Notes: a model not told the origin generated them from the letters alone. Counted from the first letter of the stretch, positions 46,604-57,023 are shown. The stretch: DNA of 64,000 nt from Acinetobacter sp. SFB (GCF_001647545.1 NZ_LSZH01000011.1:321240-385239); one strand, 5' to 3'. Translations and numbers: made by a program.

Positions 46604-47710
46604 GTGTTTCATCCACAACTTGAATGGCTCAATACCCTAAAACCCAATTTTAAAATCCTGCCGCTAAAAGATCGTTTACTCTGTGGCATAGGTGCCTTGA
46701 TAGGACTTGCACTTTCATCACTGATCAGTTGGTGGGTGTTGGGCGATATCAATGCCTGGTACATCGCGCCAATGGGTGCATCATCTGTACTGCTGTTTGC
46801 CGTACCGGCCAGTCCATTGGCTCAGCCATGGAATATGGTGGTTGGTAACAGTCTTGCAGGCATCATTGGCGTGACCTGTGCAATGTATATTCCTAACTTA
46901 ACGGAAGCCTTTAGTGTTGCGGTCGGTCTCTCGATTATCTTAATGATGACCACAGATTCCTTGCATCCACCCAGTGGCGCAGTGGCCATTACAGCAGTAT
47001 TGGGTGGAGAAGCGGTACAGCAGCTTGGATACAACTTTATTTTCTATCCGGTTTTATTGAATTCCCTATTGTTGCTGGTAATTGCGATTGTATTTAACCG
47101 CTTGCTCGGCAAACAATATCCGCAAATGGCACAAATCAATCAGCGTTCTAAAGATCCCACACCCACTCAAAAAGTTACCATTCAACCGCAAGATATTCAG
47201 GACACGCTGGATCAGCAAACCGAGCTGTTGGATATTAGTGAATATGACTTACAAAAAATTATTTTAGCAGCGCAAGAAAAAGCCAATGCACGAGGCGTGA
47301 GTCATTTTAAGTGTCAGGACATTATGACCAGAGATGTCATTAGCTTGAATGAAAACGATGATATCCATTCCGCTTTGGATAAATTTAAGCACATGAATTT
47401 AATGAGCTTGCCTGTAATCGATGCTCAGCATAAATTGGTCGGCACCCTGGCTTTATATGAAGTGGTGGAATGGTTTAAACGAGCGACAGACTTGAGAACC
47501 ACATGGGAACGTCAGGTGAAACATATTATGGTGCGTCAAGTGGTTACTGTAAAACCTGAGCAACCGATCCAGAATCTGGTGCCTTATTTTGTAGAACGTT
47601 CTTTTAATTATATTCCTGTGGTTGAACATCAAAAAATGGTCGGCATCATTAGCCGTGCCGATATGATTGCTGCATTAAATCAACAGCTGAATCAGGCGGC
47701 TAACCTCTAA
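46604..47710 (+). CDS. HPP-family membrane protein with CBS pair
   Basis: About 368 residues. The N-terminal half is an HPP domain with four to five transmembrane segments; the signature DSLHPPSGAVAITAVLGG lies near residue 125. Two CBS domains follow (MTRDVISLNENDDIHSAL from about 240; MVRQVVTVKPEQPIQNL from about 305), ending in the usual VGIISRADMIAAL. HPP proteins include plastid nitrite transporters; substrate and ligand here are unknown. The frame extends to a TTG at 46568; GTG at 46604 was preferred because AAAGG lies 7-8 bases before it. Confidence 0.85.
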   Translation: MFHPQLEWLNTLKPNFKILPLKDRLLCGIGALIGLALSSLISWWVLGDINAWYIAPMGASSVLLFAVPASPLAQPWNMVVGNSLAGIIGVTCAMYIPNLTEAFSVAVGLSIILMMTTDSLHPPSGAVAITAVLGGEAVQQLGYNFIFYPVLLNSLLLLVIAIVFNRLLGKQYPQMAQINQRSKDPTPTQKVTIQPQDIQDTLDQQTELLDISEYDLQKIILAAQEKANARGVSHFKCQDIMTRDVISLNENDDIHSALDKFKHMNLMSLPVIDAQHKLVGTLALYEVVEWFKRATDLRTTWERQVKHIMVRQVVTVKPEQPIQNLVPYFVERSFNYIPVVEHQKMVGIISRADMIAALNQQLNQAANL

Positions 47711-47718
47711 AAATAGGC

Positions 47719-47756
47719 AAAAAAAAGCTACGACCTATTGGGGTACAAGTCGTAGC
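47719..47756 (-). terminator. terminator of the PspC gene
   Basis: GCTACGAC/GTCGTAGC, a perfect 8-bp stem with a 14-base loop; the minus strand continues with eight T. Confidence 0.85.
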
Positions 47757-47787
47757 ATAAAACCGTAAAATATCAAAAGTTAAAACA

Positions 47788-48054
47788 TTAACGGTATGGA
47801 TTTGAGTCCTGATTTACCGTACGAACCGGATTCTGATAGCCTGATCCAGAATCTATTTGAAACTGCTTCTTAGGCATAATGAGCCATAACACCAAATAGA
47901 CTAAAATCCCTGGAAATGCCGCGCTCATGAGGGAAACAACTACAAATATAATGCGCAGTAAAGTTGCATTCCAACCAAATCGTTCAGCAATACCACCCAT
48001 TACACCTGCAATCATGTTTTGTCGGTTAGAGCGATATAAACCAACATTGGCCAT
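47788..48054 (-). CDS. PspC-domain membrane protein
   Basis: 88-residue protein with a PspC domain: LYRSNRQNMIAGVMGGIAERFG, then the long hydrophobic segment (LLRIIFVVVSLMSAAFPGILVYLVLWLIMP, described in part). PspC proteins take part in the phage-shock envelope-stress response in E. coli; no other psp genes are adjacent, so the role here is uncertain. The tail is polar. Confidence 0.88.
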   Translation of the reverse strand: MANVGLYRSNRQNMIAGVMGGIAERFGWNATLLRIIFVVVSLMSAAFPGILVYLVLWLIMPKKQFQIDSGSGYQNPVRTVNQDSNPYR

Positions 48055-48358
48055 CTAGATCTCCTTAAAATTAGAAAAAGGTATGATGTTAAAACAACTC
48101 ACCCATAATTAAGAAATGGTGATGTAAAAAACTTTTTAAAGTCTGGTTGAATAGAAAATAGTTAAGTTATGTAACCGGCTATGCCTTATCTCTGCAATGC
48201 GACATAAAATATATTTATTCTGAAAAAGTTGATTTTTTTCAATAAAAATCAATCTACTATCGGAGGTGTTTTACAAGAGAATGAGATTCCAACAGATTAC
48301 TTATCCAATAAATAATTGAATCTACAACTAAAGAAATCTAACATTTAGGGCTAAGTCA
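48055..48358. other. 304-base divergent spacer
   Basis: Between the PspC gene and the lipoprotein gene. AT-rich, with no frame or clear promoter pair found. Confidence 0.45.
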
Positions 48359-48994
48359 ATGTTTCTAAAAGTAGATCAGCGTAAATATATACTGGTGGCA
48401 GTTTTATCGGGTCTGGTTGGCTGCAATCAGCCATTCGAAGAGCCTGTGGCTGAACAGATAGAACGAGAAAATCAGACAGCCCACTCGTCTACTTTAGATA
48501 CTCAAGGCAATAAACTGACCGAGGTTGCCGGAAAGATTCCTGTACCTGTAGCAGATACAACCACCGATCCTCAGAGAAAAATTCCAGACAATGCCAAACC
48601 TTATGTAGGGCGCTACCAGATTGCAATTAGCTGTACTGATCCTATTGTAAAATGCGAACAGGGGAGTGCAGATTTAGTTATTAATCTATTGGCAGACGGT
48701 ACGGCATATCGCAGTATTATTCATTTAGGTAAAATCACCTTTACTTCGAACCGTTATCAACGTCAAAATTACTGGTCTTATGATTCCACCCATCATCAAG
48801 TGATCGTGCATCGATTGAGTGGGGTAGACTTTTTTTATAATATCGATCAAGACCAAAACCTGGTCATGGATCTGGATAAAATTGCACATGCATCGCCACT
48901 CAACGAGCAGTATTTTGCTGAGGGTAATCCATTTCCACAGCAGGCTTATTGTTTAGTCAAAGAAACTACACCCATGAAAACTCGCGAATCCTAA
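48359..48994 (+). CDS. lipoprotein, unrecognised
   Basis: 211-residue predicted lipoprotein: hydrophobic stretch from about residue 10, lipobox GLVGC with cysteine at 22. After a polar linker comes a beta-rich domain (PYVGRYQIAISCTDPIVKCEQG, quoted in part; later SYDSTHHQVIVHRL) that may contain a disulfide. The gross pattern recalls NlpE-like domains, but no motif is decisive. AGGG precedes the ATG. Confidence 0.75.
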   Translation: MFLKVDQRKYILVAVLSGLVGCNQPFEEPVAEQIERENQTAHSSTLDTQGNKLTEVAGKIPVPVADTTTDPQRKIPDNAKPYVGRYQIAISCTDPIVKCEQGSADLVINLLADGTAYRSIIHLGKITFTSNRYQRQNYWSYDSTHHQVIVHRLSGVDFFYNIDQDQNLVMDLDKIAHASPLNEQYFAEGNPFPQQAYCLVKETTPMKTRES

Positions 48995-49005
48995 AATTTA
49001 AGCAA

Positions 49006-49035
49006 AAAAAATACTCCAAATGTGGAGTATTTTTT
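49006..49035 (+). terminator. intrinsic terminator
   Basis: Near-perfect stem AATACTCCA/TGGAGTATT with a short loop, A run before and six T after. It closes the lipoprotein gene and protects the tRNA cluster from read-through. Confidence 0.88.
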
Positions 49036-49078
49036 ATTCAATAAAATTGAAATTTATTAAAATAATAAAAATTAAATT

Positions 49079-49154
49079 TGGTGGGTTGTGAGGGGCTCGA
49101 ACCCTCGACCAATAGATTAAGAGTCTACTGCTCTACCAACTGAGCTAACAACCC
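49079..49154 (-). tRNA. tRNA-Lys (CTT)
   Basis: 76 bases including encoded CCA. The acceptor arm starts GGGTTGT on the minus strand and closes with ACAACCC-A-CCA; the anticodon loop reads CTCTTAA, giving anticodon CTT. The D and T arms are regular (GGTTCGAGCC). It is the last of the four lysine tRNA genes in the direction of transcription, separated from the others by 153 bases. Confidence 0.95.
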
Positions 49155-49307
49155 TGAACACATTTAAAAACACTGTTTTAAACGAATTACAAGATGAAGC
49201 AAAATTTCGAGAATGGCGAATCTACCGAAGGGGTATGGTTTGTCTTGGTCGGAATATTTGCAGGTTTCATTTCTATTGTAGTACAGAAAGAAGCCTTAAG
49301 AAAGATA

Positions 49308-49383
49308 TGGTGGGCCGTCCGCGACTCGAACGCGGGACCAATGGATTAAAAGTCCACTGCTCTACCAACTGAGCTAACGGCCC
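49308..49383 (-). tRNA. tRNA-Lys (TTT), copy 3
   Basis: 76 bases with CCA. Acceptor GGGCCGT/ACGGCCC; the anticodon loop CTTTTAA gives anticodon TTT. The sequence is identical to the two upstream copies. Third in transcription order. Confidence 0.96.
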
Positions 49384-49447
49384 ATATTTTCAGAGAAAAT
49401 ATCTGAGAAGTAAAAAAGCTTCCCTGTAGAGAAGCTCTTTAGAATCT

Positions 49448-49523
49448 TGGTGGGCCGTCCGCGACTCGAACGCGGGACCAATGGATTAAAAGTCCACTGC
49501 TCTACCAACTGAGCTAACGGCCC
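49448..49523 (-). tRNA. tRNA-Lys (TTT), copy 2
   Basis: Identical to copies 1 and 3; 64 bases before copy 3 in the direction of transcription. CCA is encoded. Confidence 0.96.
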
Positions 49524-49543
49524 AAGATAATCAAAAAAATAAG

Positions 49544-49619
49544 TGGTGGGCCGTCCGCGACTCGAACGCGGGACCAATGGATTAAAAGTCCACTGCTCTA
49601 CCAACTGAGCTAACGGCCC
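49544..49619 (-). tRNA. tRNA-Lys (TTT), copy 1
   Basis: First gene of the lysine tRNA cluster; 76 bases with encoded CCA and anticodon TTT. It is 20 bases before copy 2, so they are processed from one precursor. Confidence 0.96.
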
Positions 49620-49702
49620 GAAACCAACATTCAAGCAGTGCTTGGATGTACAGTGCAAGAAAATATAGTATTTTCTAAACACCACTTCGTTTTGATGGGC
49701 GT

Positions 49703-49730
49703 ATTGTAGCAAGTTATGAAATGAGCGCAA
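49703..49730 (-). promoter_or_regulatory. likely promoter of the tRNA-Lys cluster
   Basis: On the minus strand TTGCGC (49725-49730) and TACAAT (49703-49708) are 16 bases apart and point towards the tRNA genes. A leader of about 75 bases would precede the first tRNA. Good match to sigma-70, though not tested. Confidence 0.55.
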
Positions 49731-49811
49731 GTAAAAATTAGCAAACTTGTTGATGTTTGATTATAAATGCAACAAATTTGCTTTATCTACTCAAAAAACA
49801 GACGTTTTGAG

Positions 49812-51653
49812 TTAGAAGCGGTATTGATAAGCTTGGATATTGTTAAATATTTCTACTGTTAAATCACAATATTCCGTGGCATTTGGCAGTAAAACCAACA
49901 AGCGTTCATCTGTTTTATTGGGATCAAAAGCTTGCTCTTTTAACTTGTTCTTTTGATATTTAAATGTACCGGTGGTTTCTACCTGCGCTTGAACCCGCAA
50001 GAACACAGGAACAGCATATGCAGGCAAGCATTTTTTAAACTCGCTTGCCATTAGCTTTAAATCTTGAGCTGTTAATTTTGCACCATCTGCTAGCGTAATT
50101 GCTGCCATACCGGCACGACCATTGGTATGGGGGATTTCTACTCCGTAAACCACCGCTTCAGCAATTTTTTCATATTCACTGACCACATTTTCAACTTCAT
50201 TGGTCGATACATTTTCACCTTTCCAGCGAAAAGTATCACCTAAGCGGTCTATAAATTGAGCATGACGGAAGCCAATATCGCGTACCAGATCGCCGGTATT
50301 AAAGAATGCATCACCCTGTTTAAACACATTTTTCATAATCACGGATTTATTTTTTTCCGGATCGGTATAGCCATCAAAAGGCGAGCGACGGGTAATTTTA
50401 CCAATCAGTAAACCAACTTCGCCTTTTTTAACCTTCTTGCACTGGCCTTTGTCATCTTTTACCGGTGCATTGGTTTCTTTGTCAAACTCAATAATGGCAT
50501 AAGGTGTAGGGGAGAAGCCGACCGTGTTGTCAAAGTTAAACACGTTACTGAAACCGACATTCCCTTCACTTGACGCATAGAGTTCAAGAATTTCTTCCAC
50601 TCCAAAGCGTTGCTTGAATTTATCCCAGATATTCGGGCGCATGCCATTGCCGATCATCTTTTTGACACGATGGCCGTGTTCAAGTTCAGAAACAGGGGCA
50701 TCCATGAGATAACGGCACAATTCACCGACATAGCCAATCGCCGAGACATCAAATTTTTGTACATCTTTCCAGAAAGCAGAGGTGGAATATTTGCGTCTTA
50801 ATGCCAGTGTGGCACTGCCGGCAATCACGCCGCACCAGCAGACCACGATACCTGTTGCATGATAGAGCGGCAAAGTGACGTACATAACGTCGTCTTTATT
50901 CAGTTTTAACACATGCCCATAGGTGCCATAGGCCAACGTCCAGCGGCTATTGGTGAAAATGACCGCCTTGGGTAAGCCGGTCGTACCAGAGGTATAGATG
51001 TAAAACAAGCCATCTTTACCTTGAACACTGTGCGTGGTGGGGGTGTTGAATTTTGGAAAGCTGTCAATTTTATCTGCCAGATTGATCCAGTCTTTCGGGG
51101 CTGTACCTGAATCCATTCGAGTAGCTTGATCGGCAAACCAGTGAAAACGCTCTTCTGGAAGCACTAAATCTTGACGAACTTCTTCCACAGCTTGACGGCA
51201 TTCTTCACCGACAATCACCGCAATCGGTTTGACCAGATTAATGCTATGCATCAGTGCCTTACCGGTTTGCGATGTATTGACCAAAGCTGAAGTCACACCA
51301 ATTTTCGCTAAAGCGACTACAGTTGCCACCAGTTCAGGGCGGTTTTCCACCATAACGGCAATAACATCACCTTTACGGGCACCAAGGGCGAGATAAAAAT
51401 GCCCGATTTGGTTGGCCCATTCATTCAGTTGCTGATAACTGAATTTTTGATCTTCAAATAATAGCGCTATACCCTGAGGATTACGCTTGACCGCTTTTTC
51501 AAAGGCCATACCTAAGCCCGCTGGGGTGTTGGGTGTGCGTAAATAGGCTTGTTTCAGACCACTCAAGAGATGAGGGACTTTGCTCATAAATTTGGGTAAT
51601 TTTACTGCGATATCAGCAATACCAATAAGATCGCTCTGTGTGGTGTGGTTCAT
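49812..51653 (-). CDS. long-chain acyl-CoA synthetase (FATP/VLACS type)
   Basis: 613-residue adenylate-forming enzyme activating fatty acids with ATP and CoA. The AMP-binding signature FIYTSGTTGLPKAVIF is near residue 225; YASSEGNVGF, the FNTGDLVRDIGFRHAQFIDRLGDTFRWKGENVSTNEVE region and the C-terminal TGTFKYQKNKLKEQAFDP motif (quoted in parts) match the fatty-acid-transport-protein branch rather than classical FadD. The N-terminus is amphipathic, consistent with membrane association. It is monocistronic; a hairpin with arms ACTCAAAA/TTTTGAGT follows the stop. Confidence 0.92.
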   Translation of the reverse strand: MNHTTQSDLIGIADIAVKLPKFMSKVPHLLSGLKQAYLRTPNTPAGLGMAFEKAVKRNPQGIALLFEDQKFSYQQLNEWANQIGHFYLALGARKGDVIAVMVENRPELVATVVALAKIGVTSALVNTSQTGKALMHSINLVKPIAVIVGEECRQAVEEVRQDLVLPEERFHWFADQATRMDSGTAPKDWINLADKIDSFPKFNTPTTHSVQGKDGLFYIYTSGTTGLPKAVIFTNSRWTLAYGTYGHVLKLNKDDVMYVTLPLYHATGIVVCWCGVIAGSATLALRRKYSTSAFWKDVQKFDVSAIGYVGELCRYLMDAPVSELEHGHRVKKMIGNGMRPNIWDKFKQRFGVEEILELYASSEGNVGFSNVFNFDNTVGFSPTPYAIIEFDKETNAPVKDDKGQCKKVKKGEVGLLIGKITRRSPFDGYTDPEKNKSVIMKNVFKQGDAFFNTGDLVRDIGFRHAQFIDRLGDTFRWKGENVSTNEVENVVSEYEKIAEAVVYGVEIPHTNGRAGMAAITLADGAKLTAQDLKLMASEFKKCLPAYAVPVFLRVQAQVETTGTFKYQKNKLKEQAFDPNKTDERLLVLLPNATEYCDLTVEIFNNIQAYQYRF

Positions 51654-51770
51654 AGGAATCCTATTTATTTTTCATAATCCAATATGTCTATTTGTTTGTG
51701 GTCATCTGTTCAGGTGTCTTTTTAATCGTTTAATCCTAGTGCAATCAACCTAATTTGACAAAAGTATCAA

Positions 51771-51801
51771 AAAAAACCTAGTCACCGAAATGACTAGGTT
51801 T
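51771..51801 (-). terminator. terminator of rne
   Basis: Perfect 11-bp stem AAACCTAGTCA/TGACTAGGTTT with a six-base loop; the minus strand continues as a T run. It lies 26 bases after the rne stop. Confidence 0.92.
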
Positions 51802-51826
51802 GTTTTATTCGCTGCTTTAAAGCTAA

Positions 51827-54800
51827 TTATGACTCATTTGCAGGCGTTATTTTCTTTGGAGGGCGACCGCGAGGACGACGGGGGCGGATAGGTTTGTCAG
51901 CATCATCATCATCCGCATCCGGGTTGTCTGGATCAGCTTTTGGCTCAGCCAGTGCTTGGACGTCTTGAGCGACTTCTACCGGTAATTCAGATTTGACCGG
52001 TTTTGGCTGCTTTACTGCCTTTTCCACACGGGTTGCTTGAACTGCCTGCTTGATCGGCTCAGCAACCACTTCTGGAGCTGCTACGACTTCAGGCGTTTCA
52101 GTTACGGCTGGAGCTTCTTCGATCACAGCTTCTGGTTCTGTCACCGGAGCAACTTCAGTCGCTGTTGTTTCAACCACTTCTTTTGCAGCTTCAGGTTCAT
52201 TATGTGCTTGCTTGGCTTGTACTAAAGCCTGTTCAGCAGCAAGTTTTGCCAAACGACGACGTTCACGCGGATCATTGGCAACACGGTTGTCAGAAACAGC
52301 AGCAGGCGGTGTTAAAGCCAGCACTGGTGCCGGTTCAGCTTCATGTGCTGCTTTGGTTACCGCAACATCGCGGGTAACCGGCTGTGCTGGCGCTTCGGCT
52401 TCAGTTGCCTGATGCACGAGAGTCGCCGCATATTGCTCAGTGAATTTTACCAATGCACGGTTGAAGGTGGGGATTAAGCCAAATTGCTCAATCAGCACTG
52501 AACAATCTTCACCATAGACATGGCGAATGAGGCTGCCCACTGTATATTGACCCAACGTTGGAACCTGAGACGGGTTCAGTTTTGGAGCTTGAGCCTGTTT
52601 TACCTGCTGTTCACGTTTTTTGCGACGACGCATGCGCGGATCGTTACTGGCACGTATGTCAGCAGAACGCGGCTGCTGTGGCTCACGAGTTTCAGGGGTT
52701 GCAGCAGGTTTTTCTTCCTTCGCAACGACTGGTTTCTCAACTACAGGCGCTTGGGTTTCTGCAACAGCAACCGGTGCAGCTTGAGCGATCGGTGCTTCAA
52801 CAACAGCAGTTGCTGTATTTAACGCAACAATTTCACTTTTCGCCTGATCAACATTTACCACCAAGGCAGTTGGAATCACATCCTGACGAGGTGTATCAAT
52901 CACTTCGACTTTAGGCTGTTGTTCGTTAACTACAGGCGCAGCAATGGCTTGCTGAGGAGCAGGAGCCTGTTCGTTCAATACGCTTTGATCGCGGTGACGA
53001 TTTGGGCGGTTTGGACGTTGTGGGCTATTACGGTCACGGCGTGGAACAGCATTTTGCTCTGGTTGAGTTTCAGATGCTTGTTGTTCAACGTGTTGACGTC
53101 GTGTCGGGCGCTTATTGTCACGTTGATCTTGACGTTGATCTTGACGTGCTTCTTGGCGCGGTTCGTGACGTTGCTCTTGGCGCTGCTCATGACGAGGAAC
53201 TTGGACAATTTCTTCATGCACGTGATTTTGTTGATTGTCGTGCTGAACTTGTTCACGTTGCTCTTTCGGTTTTGTCGTACGCTTTTTATTGTGACGTTGC
53301 GCTTTTTCTTCACGCTCAGAATACTTATCCGCAACTTCATGCTGTTCCTGTTTTGCTGCTACAGGTGCACTTGGTGTTAAATAAATATTGTTGTTTGCAG
53401 TCGCCACCGGTTCGCTTACAACTGGTGCAGATGTAGCAACCTGACCGAATTGACCACGGCTCACAGCACCACCATTCACCATTTGTTCAATAGCAGCAGC
53501 AGCATTGTTTGCAGTACGGGCTTGATCAACTGTTTTGGCTTGTTTTTGTACAAACAGGTTTTCTAACCATGCACATGGGCTTGCTGAAGCTTGAGCAACA
53601 GCTGCAACTTGAACTGGCTGTTGTTGCTGTACTTCTTGAGCCACTTGTTGTGGATGACGTTGCTGCTTGTTGTTTTGGTTTTTGGCTTGTTGTTGCGCAG
53701 GTGCTTGTGCAGCAGCTTGAGCAGCCTGTTGTTCACCTTCCAAATGCCATTCAGAAGATTCATAACCCAGCTCTTTTTCACTTGAACGTGTTGCTTCAGT
53801 ACGTTCGTAGCTGGTTGGCGCAAAGCCTTCAGCGTTATAAGTGATTTCATAATGTGGTGTTTCTAAGTGCGGATGTGGTAACACCGTTACACGTACATTT
53901 GAAGTTTGTTCTAGATAGACCAAAGTGTGACGCTTTTCATTCAACATGAAGGCAGCGATTTCAACCGGAACTTCGACCTGAACTTCACCTTGACGTTCAC
54001 GCAGCGCAATCTCTTCCACTTTACGCATGATTGAAAGTGATAAAGAGCGTAAGTCACGCACCATGCCGGTACCATGACAGCGTGGGCATACATAACCGGT
54101 TGCTTCTTCTAACGATGGACGCAAGCGTTGACGGCTCATTTCCATTAAACCAAAACGTGACAATTGACCGAACTGGATACGGGCACGGTCACTTTGCGTT
54201 GCTTCACGAAGTTTTGCTTCAACCATGCGCTGGTTGCGGTCTTTGGTCATGTCGATGAAATCGATCACCACCAAACCACCAATATCACGTAAACGCAGTT
54301 GACGGGCAATTTCTTCAGCAGCTTCAAGATTGGTATTTAAAGCTGTGTCTTCAACATCATGACCACGTGTCGATTTCGCCGAGTTAATGTCGATTGACAC
54401 TAATGCTTCAGTTTGGTCGATCACGATTGAGCCACCAGAAGGAAGTTTTACTTCGCGTTCATAGGCGGTTTGAATTTGGCTTTCAATGCCAAAATGAGCA
54501 AATAACGGCTCATTTAAAGTGTAGGTTTTAAGTTTTTCTAACTGACGTGGCATGACTGCTTTCACGAAGTTATAGGCTTCGGTATAGGCTTGTTCAGAGT
54601 CAATTAAAATTTCTGCAACATCGTCACGTAAATAGTCACGAATAGCACGAGTAACCACGCCCGCTTCCTGGTGCACCAGCATTGGTGACGGACCAGAACT
54701 TGCTGTGGTTTGGATTTGTGCCCAAAGATCCATCAAGTGTTGCAAGTCAAGTTGCAATTCTTCTTGTGAACGACCAATACCGGCAGTACGAACAATCACG

Positions 54801-55288
54801 CTCATGCCACGCGGAATATTCAGTGACGACAACATTTCTTTCAATTCGTCACGAACTGCACCGGAAATTTGACGACTGATACCGCCACCTTTAGGGTTGT
54901 TTGGCATAAGCACCAAATAACGACCGGCAAGCGAAATAAAGGTAGAAAGAGCAGCACCCTTGTTGCCACGTTCTTCTTTTTCCACCTGAACCAGAAGTTC
55001 TGTGCCTTCAGTGATCAATTCGCGGATGTTTGAAGTCTGGCGAGGGTCTGCCTTGTAGTATGTGTTTGCGATTTCACGCATAGACAGGAAGCCTTGACGA
55101 CCTGCACCATACTCAACAAATACGGCTTCTAAAGAAGGTTCAACGCGAGTCACGTGACCTTTATAGATATTGGATTTTTTCTGCTCACGGGTACGATTTT
55201 CTAAATCAAAATCGTAAAGACGCTGACCAGTGACAAGTGCAACGCGAATCTCTTCGGCATGTGTTGCATTAATCAACATACGTTTCAT
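51827..55288 (-). CDS. rne: ribonuclease E
   Basis: Essential endoribonuclease and degradosome scaffold, about 1153 residues, among the longer members. The catalytic half starts [13 protein letters not shown], has an S1 domain ([20 protein letters not shown]), DNase I-like SIDINSAKS and VVIDFIDM metal-site aspartates, and the Zn-link CPRCHGTGM at about residues 401-408. The C-terminal half is low complexity: Gln-rich, an Arg/Gln/Asp/His-rich block (about 700-830), repeated DPR.RRR motifs ([26 protein letters not shown]), Ala/Val/Glu-rich linkers and a final [10 protein letters not shown]-hook-like end. The ATG at 55288 matches the family start; the open frame to 55324 is leader. Confidence 0.98.
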   Translation of the reverse strand: MKRMLINATHAEEIRVALVTGQRLYDFDLENRTREQKKSNIYKGHVTRVEPSLEAVFVEYGAGRQGFLSMREIANTYYKADPRQTSNIRELITEGTELLVQVEKEERGNKGAALSTFISLAGRYLVLMPNNPKGGGISRQISGAVRDELKEMLSSLNIPRGMSVIVRTAGIGRSQEELQLDLQHLMDLWAQIQTTASSGPSPMLVHQEAGVVTRAIRDYLRDDVAEILIDSEQAYTEAYNFVKAVMPRQLEKLKTYTLNEPLFAHFGIESQIQTAYEREVKLPSGGSIVIDQTEALVSIDINSAKSTRGHDVEDTALNTNLEAAEEIARQLRLRDIGGLVVIDFIDMTKDRNQRMVEAKLREATQSDRARIQFGQLSRFGLMEMSRQRLRPSLEEATGYVCPRCHGTGMVRDLRSLSLSIMRKVEEIALRERQGEVQVEVPVEIAAFMLNEKRHTLVYLEQTSNVRVTVLPHPHLETPHYEITYNAEGFAPTSYERTEATRSSEKELGYESSEWHLEGEQQAAQAAAQAPAQQQAKNQNNKQQRHPQQVAQEVQQQQPVQVAAVAQASASPCAWLENLFVQKQAKTVDQARTANNAAAAIEQMVNGGAVSRGQFGQVATSAPVVSEPVATANNNIYLTPSAPVAAKQEQHEVADKYSEREEKAQRHNKKRTTKPKEQREQVQHDNQQNHVHEEIVQVPRHEQRQEQRHEPRQEARQDQRQDQRDNKRPTRRQHVEQQASETQPEQNAVPRRDRNSPQRPNRPNRHRDQSVLNEQAPAPQQAIAAPVVNEQQPKVEVIDTPRQDVIPTALVVNVDQAKSEIVALNTATAVVEAPIAQAAPVAVAETQAPVVEKPVVAKEEKPAATPETREPQQPRSADIRASNDPRMRRRKKREQQVKQAQAPKLNPSQVPTLGQYTVGSLIRHVYGEDCSVLIEQFGLIPTFNRALVKFTEQYAATLVHQATEAEAPAQPVTRDVAVTKAAHEAEPAPVLALTPPAAVSDNRVANDPRERRRLAKLAAEQALVQAKQAHNEPEAAKEVVETTATEVAPVTEPEAVIEEAPAVTETPEVVAAPEVVAEPIKQAVQATRVEKAVKQPKPVKSELPVEVAQDVQALAEPKADPDNPDADDDDADKPIRPRRPRGRPPKKITPANES

Positions 55289-55800
55289 GGGTGTAACACC
55301 TGATAGTGATACACAGCAAAACATCGCTATTCACGCAGCGAACATCACACATTACGGATCAACACCCAGATCTCAAATAAACGCTTGTGGTCTGAGCTTT
55401 TTTACCGGCCTTTTTTTGGGCTGCGGTTTTTGATTCACGTATTGATGATGGCAATACGGCTTCAATCTTTAAACGATTAAAGTCACCTGAGCGCTTCACT
55501 GGCGGACAAACGGTGCATTAGATGTGAGTAACTTTCACTGTCACGTAGCTTGAAGATCATCCCTTCATTAAGATAGAGAGCGTCTTGATACGGAATTATC
55601 ATCGTATCTTTGCTTTATGTGCAGATCCAATGCATCAACGTTGTAGCCTGAATGCGACTTCAGGTTGCGATTAATCTGATGTGTATCAGTTTACGTTTAA
55701 AAACCAACTTTAAGTTGGCGACATATTTTTTAGAGCAGACTGATTTATGTACCGAAATACAATTAAACGCAACAGTTTGCTTTTTTGCCGATATAATAAG
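55289..55800 (-). promoter_or_regulatory. long structured 5' leader of rne
   Basis: About 750 bases separate rne from rluC with no credible gene. Several hairpins lie on the rne side: CCTGAA/TTCAGG (55647-55664), CCAACTT/AAGTTGG (about 55703-55719) and TGCCGA...TCGGCA near 55786-55816. In E. coli and others the rne leader is long and RNase E cleaves it to control its own level. This leader may do the same; its 5' end is not fixed and the boundary given is approximate. Confidence 0.45.
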
Positions 55801-56045
55801 CCTTCGGCGTCGGCATATTCTTTAGGGACCTTTCCGTGTTTAATGTGAATTGTGAAATTTAATTTTTAGCTTCAAAAATATTGAAGGAATTAAATTTTTT
55901 CACACTAACGGTGGTATCCGTGCGCTGACTATATCAAACCTTGCATCATCTGCCTATGGGTTAAGCTTATGTTTCTTGTGTAAAGCATAGCCTAAGTGAT
56001 CAGTTTTTAATCAATTTTAGTATTTTTTTGGGTCATAGTAACTGT

Positions 56046-57023
56046 ATGAATTCTACGCAAGAATGGCAAAGTGTCACTTGGTTTGAAGTTGACGAGCATC
56101 AATCAGGCCAACGCATCGATAATTTTCTATTTTCCAGACTTAAAGGTGTGCCGAAAAGTCGTATTTATCGTTTGATGCGTGAAGGACAAGTTCGGGTTAA
56201 TAAAAAGCGTATTAAAGCGGAAACCAAACTGGCAATTGGTGATCAAGTTCGTGTTGCGCCAATTCGTTATGAGCCTAAAGATGAAACGCCGGTACCGGTG
56301 TCGGATAAAGTGGCTCAAAGCCTGCTCAGCCGTGTGATTTATGAAGATGAAGGTCTGATGGTGGTCAATAAACCTTCTGGCATTGCCGTACATGGCGGCA
56401 GCGGCGTGGCCTATGGTCTGATTGAAGGCCTGCGCGCAGCAAGCGGTAAGAAATATCTGGAACTGATTCACCGTATTGACCGTGATACTTCCGGCCTGGT
56501 GATGATCAGTAAAAAACGCAGCACTTTAAAAACCTTGCAAGATTTACTGCGTGAACACAAGATTAAAAAAACCTATGCTGCGATTGTGAAAGGCAATGTT
56601 GTGCTCGATCGTCAACTGATTGATGCACCTTTACACCGTTATGAGCTTGCCAATGGCGAGCGTCGTGTATGCGTATCTAAAGAAGGTAAAGAGTCTAAAA
56701 CGCAGTGGAATGTGGCTGAGCGATTTATGCATGCAACGCTTGTCTATGCATCACCGCTTTCAGGCCGTACCCATCAAATTCGTGTGCATGGTTTAAGTAT
56801 TGGTCATCCTTTAATCGGTGATGATAAATATGGTCATGAAACTGCATATAAAGGTCCGAAAGCCCGTCGTTTATGTTTGCATGCACTGCGCCTGGAAATT
56901 CCGGGTTATGAAACCATTGAAGCACCATTGCCGGAAGATATGCAAAGTCTGGTGGCCCAGCTGCGTGCGCAGAAGAAAGATAAAGAACCGGCTCTAACGG
57001 ATCGTGACGAAGATTATAAATAG
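56046..57023 (+). CDS. rluC: 23S rRNA pseudouridine synthase RluC
   Basis: Modifies U955, U2504 and U2580 of 23S rRNA in E. coli. The N-terminal S4 domain (RIDNFLFSRLKGVPKSRIYRLMREGQVRVN, described in part) is at about residues 18-65. The RluA-family catalytic motif ELIHRIDRDTSGLVM, with the essential aspartate, is near residue 145. The RTHQIRVH and GHPLIGDDKYG motifs follow. About 325 residues. The ATG at 56046 is preferred over a TTG at 56028. It is divergent from rne, the order known from many gammaproteobacteria. Confidence 0.96.
   Translation: MNSTQEWQSVTWFEVDEHQSGQRIDNFLFSRLKGVPKSRIYRLMREGQVRVNKKRIKAETKLAIGDQVRVAPIRYEPKDETPVPVSDKVAQSLLSRVIYEDEGLMVVNKPSGIAVHGGSGVAYGLIEGLRAASGKKYLELIHRIDRDTSGLVMISKKRSTLKTLQDLLREHKIKKTYAAIVKGNVVLDRQLIDAPLHRYELANGERRVCVSKEGKESKTQWNVAERFMHATLVYASPLSGRTHQIRVHGLSIGHPLIGDDKYGHETAYKGPKARRLCLHALRLEIPGYETIEAPLPEDMQSLVAQLRAQKKDKEPALTDRDEDYK

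Noticed and set aside
49374..49730. A 118-codon minus-strand ORF with an internal repeat
   Set aside because: It is only the translation of the repeated tRNA-Lys genes; the repeat comes from the identical tRNAs.
52037..53844. Several long plus-strand frames opposite rne
   Set aside because: They lie antisense to the low-complexity tail of RNase E, where repeated codons keep opposite frames open; no ribosome binding sites or families.
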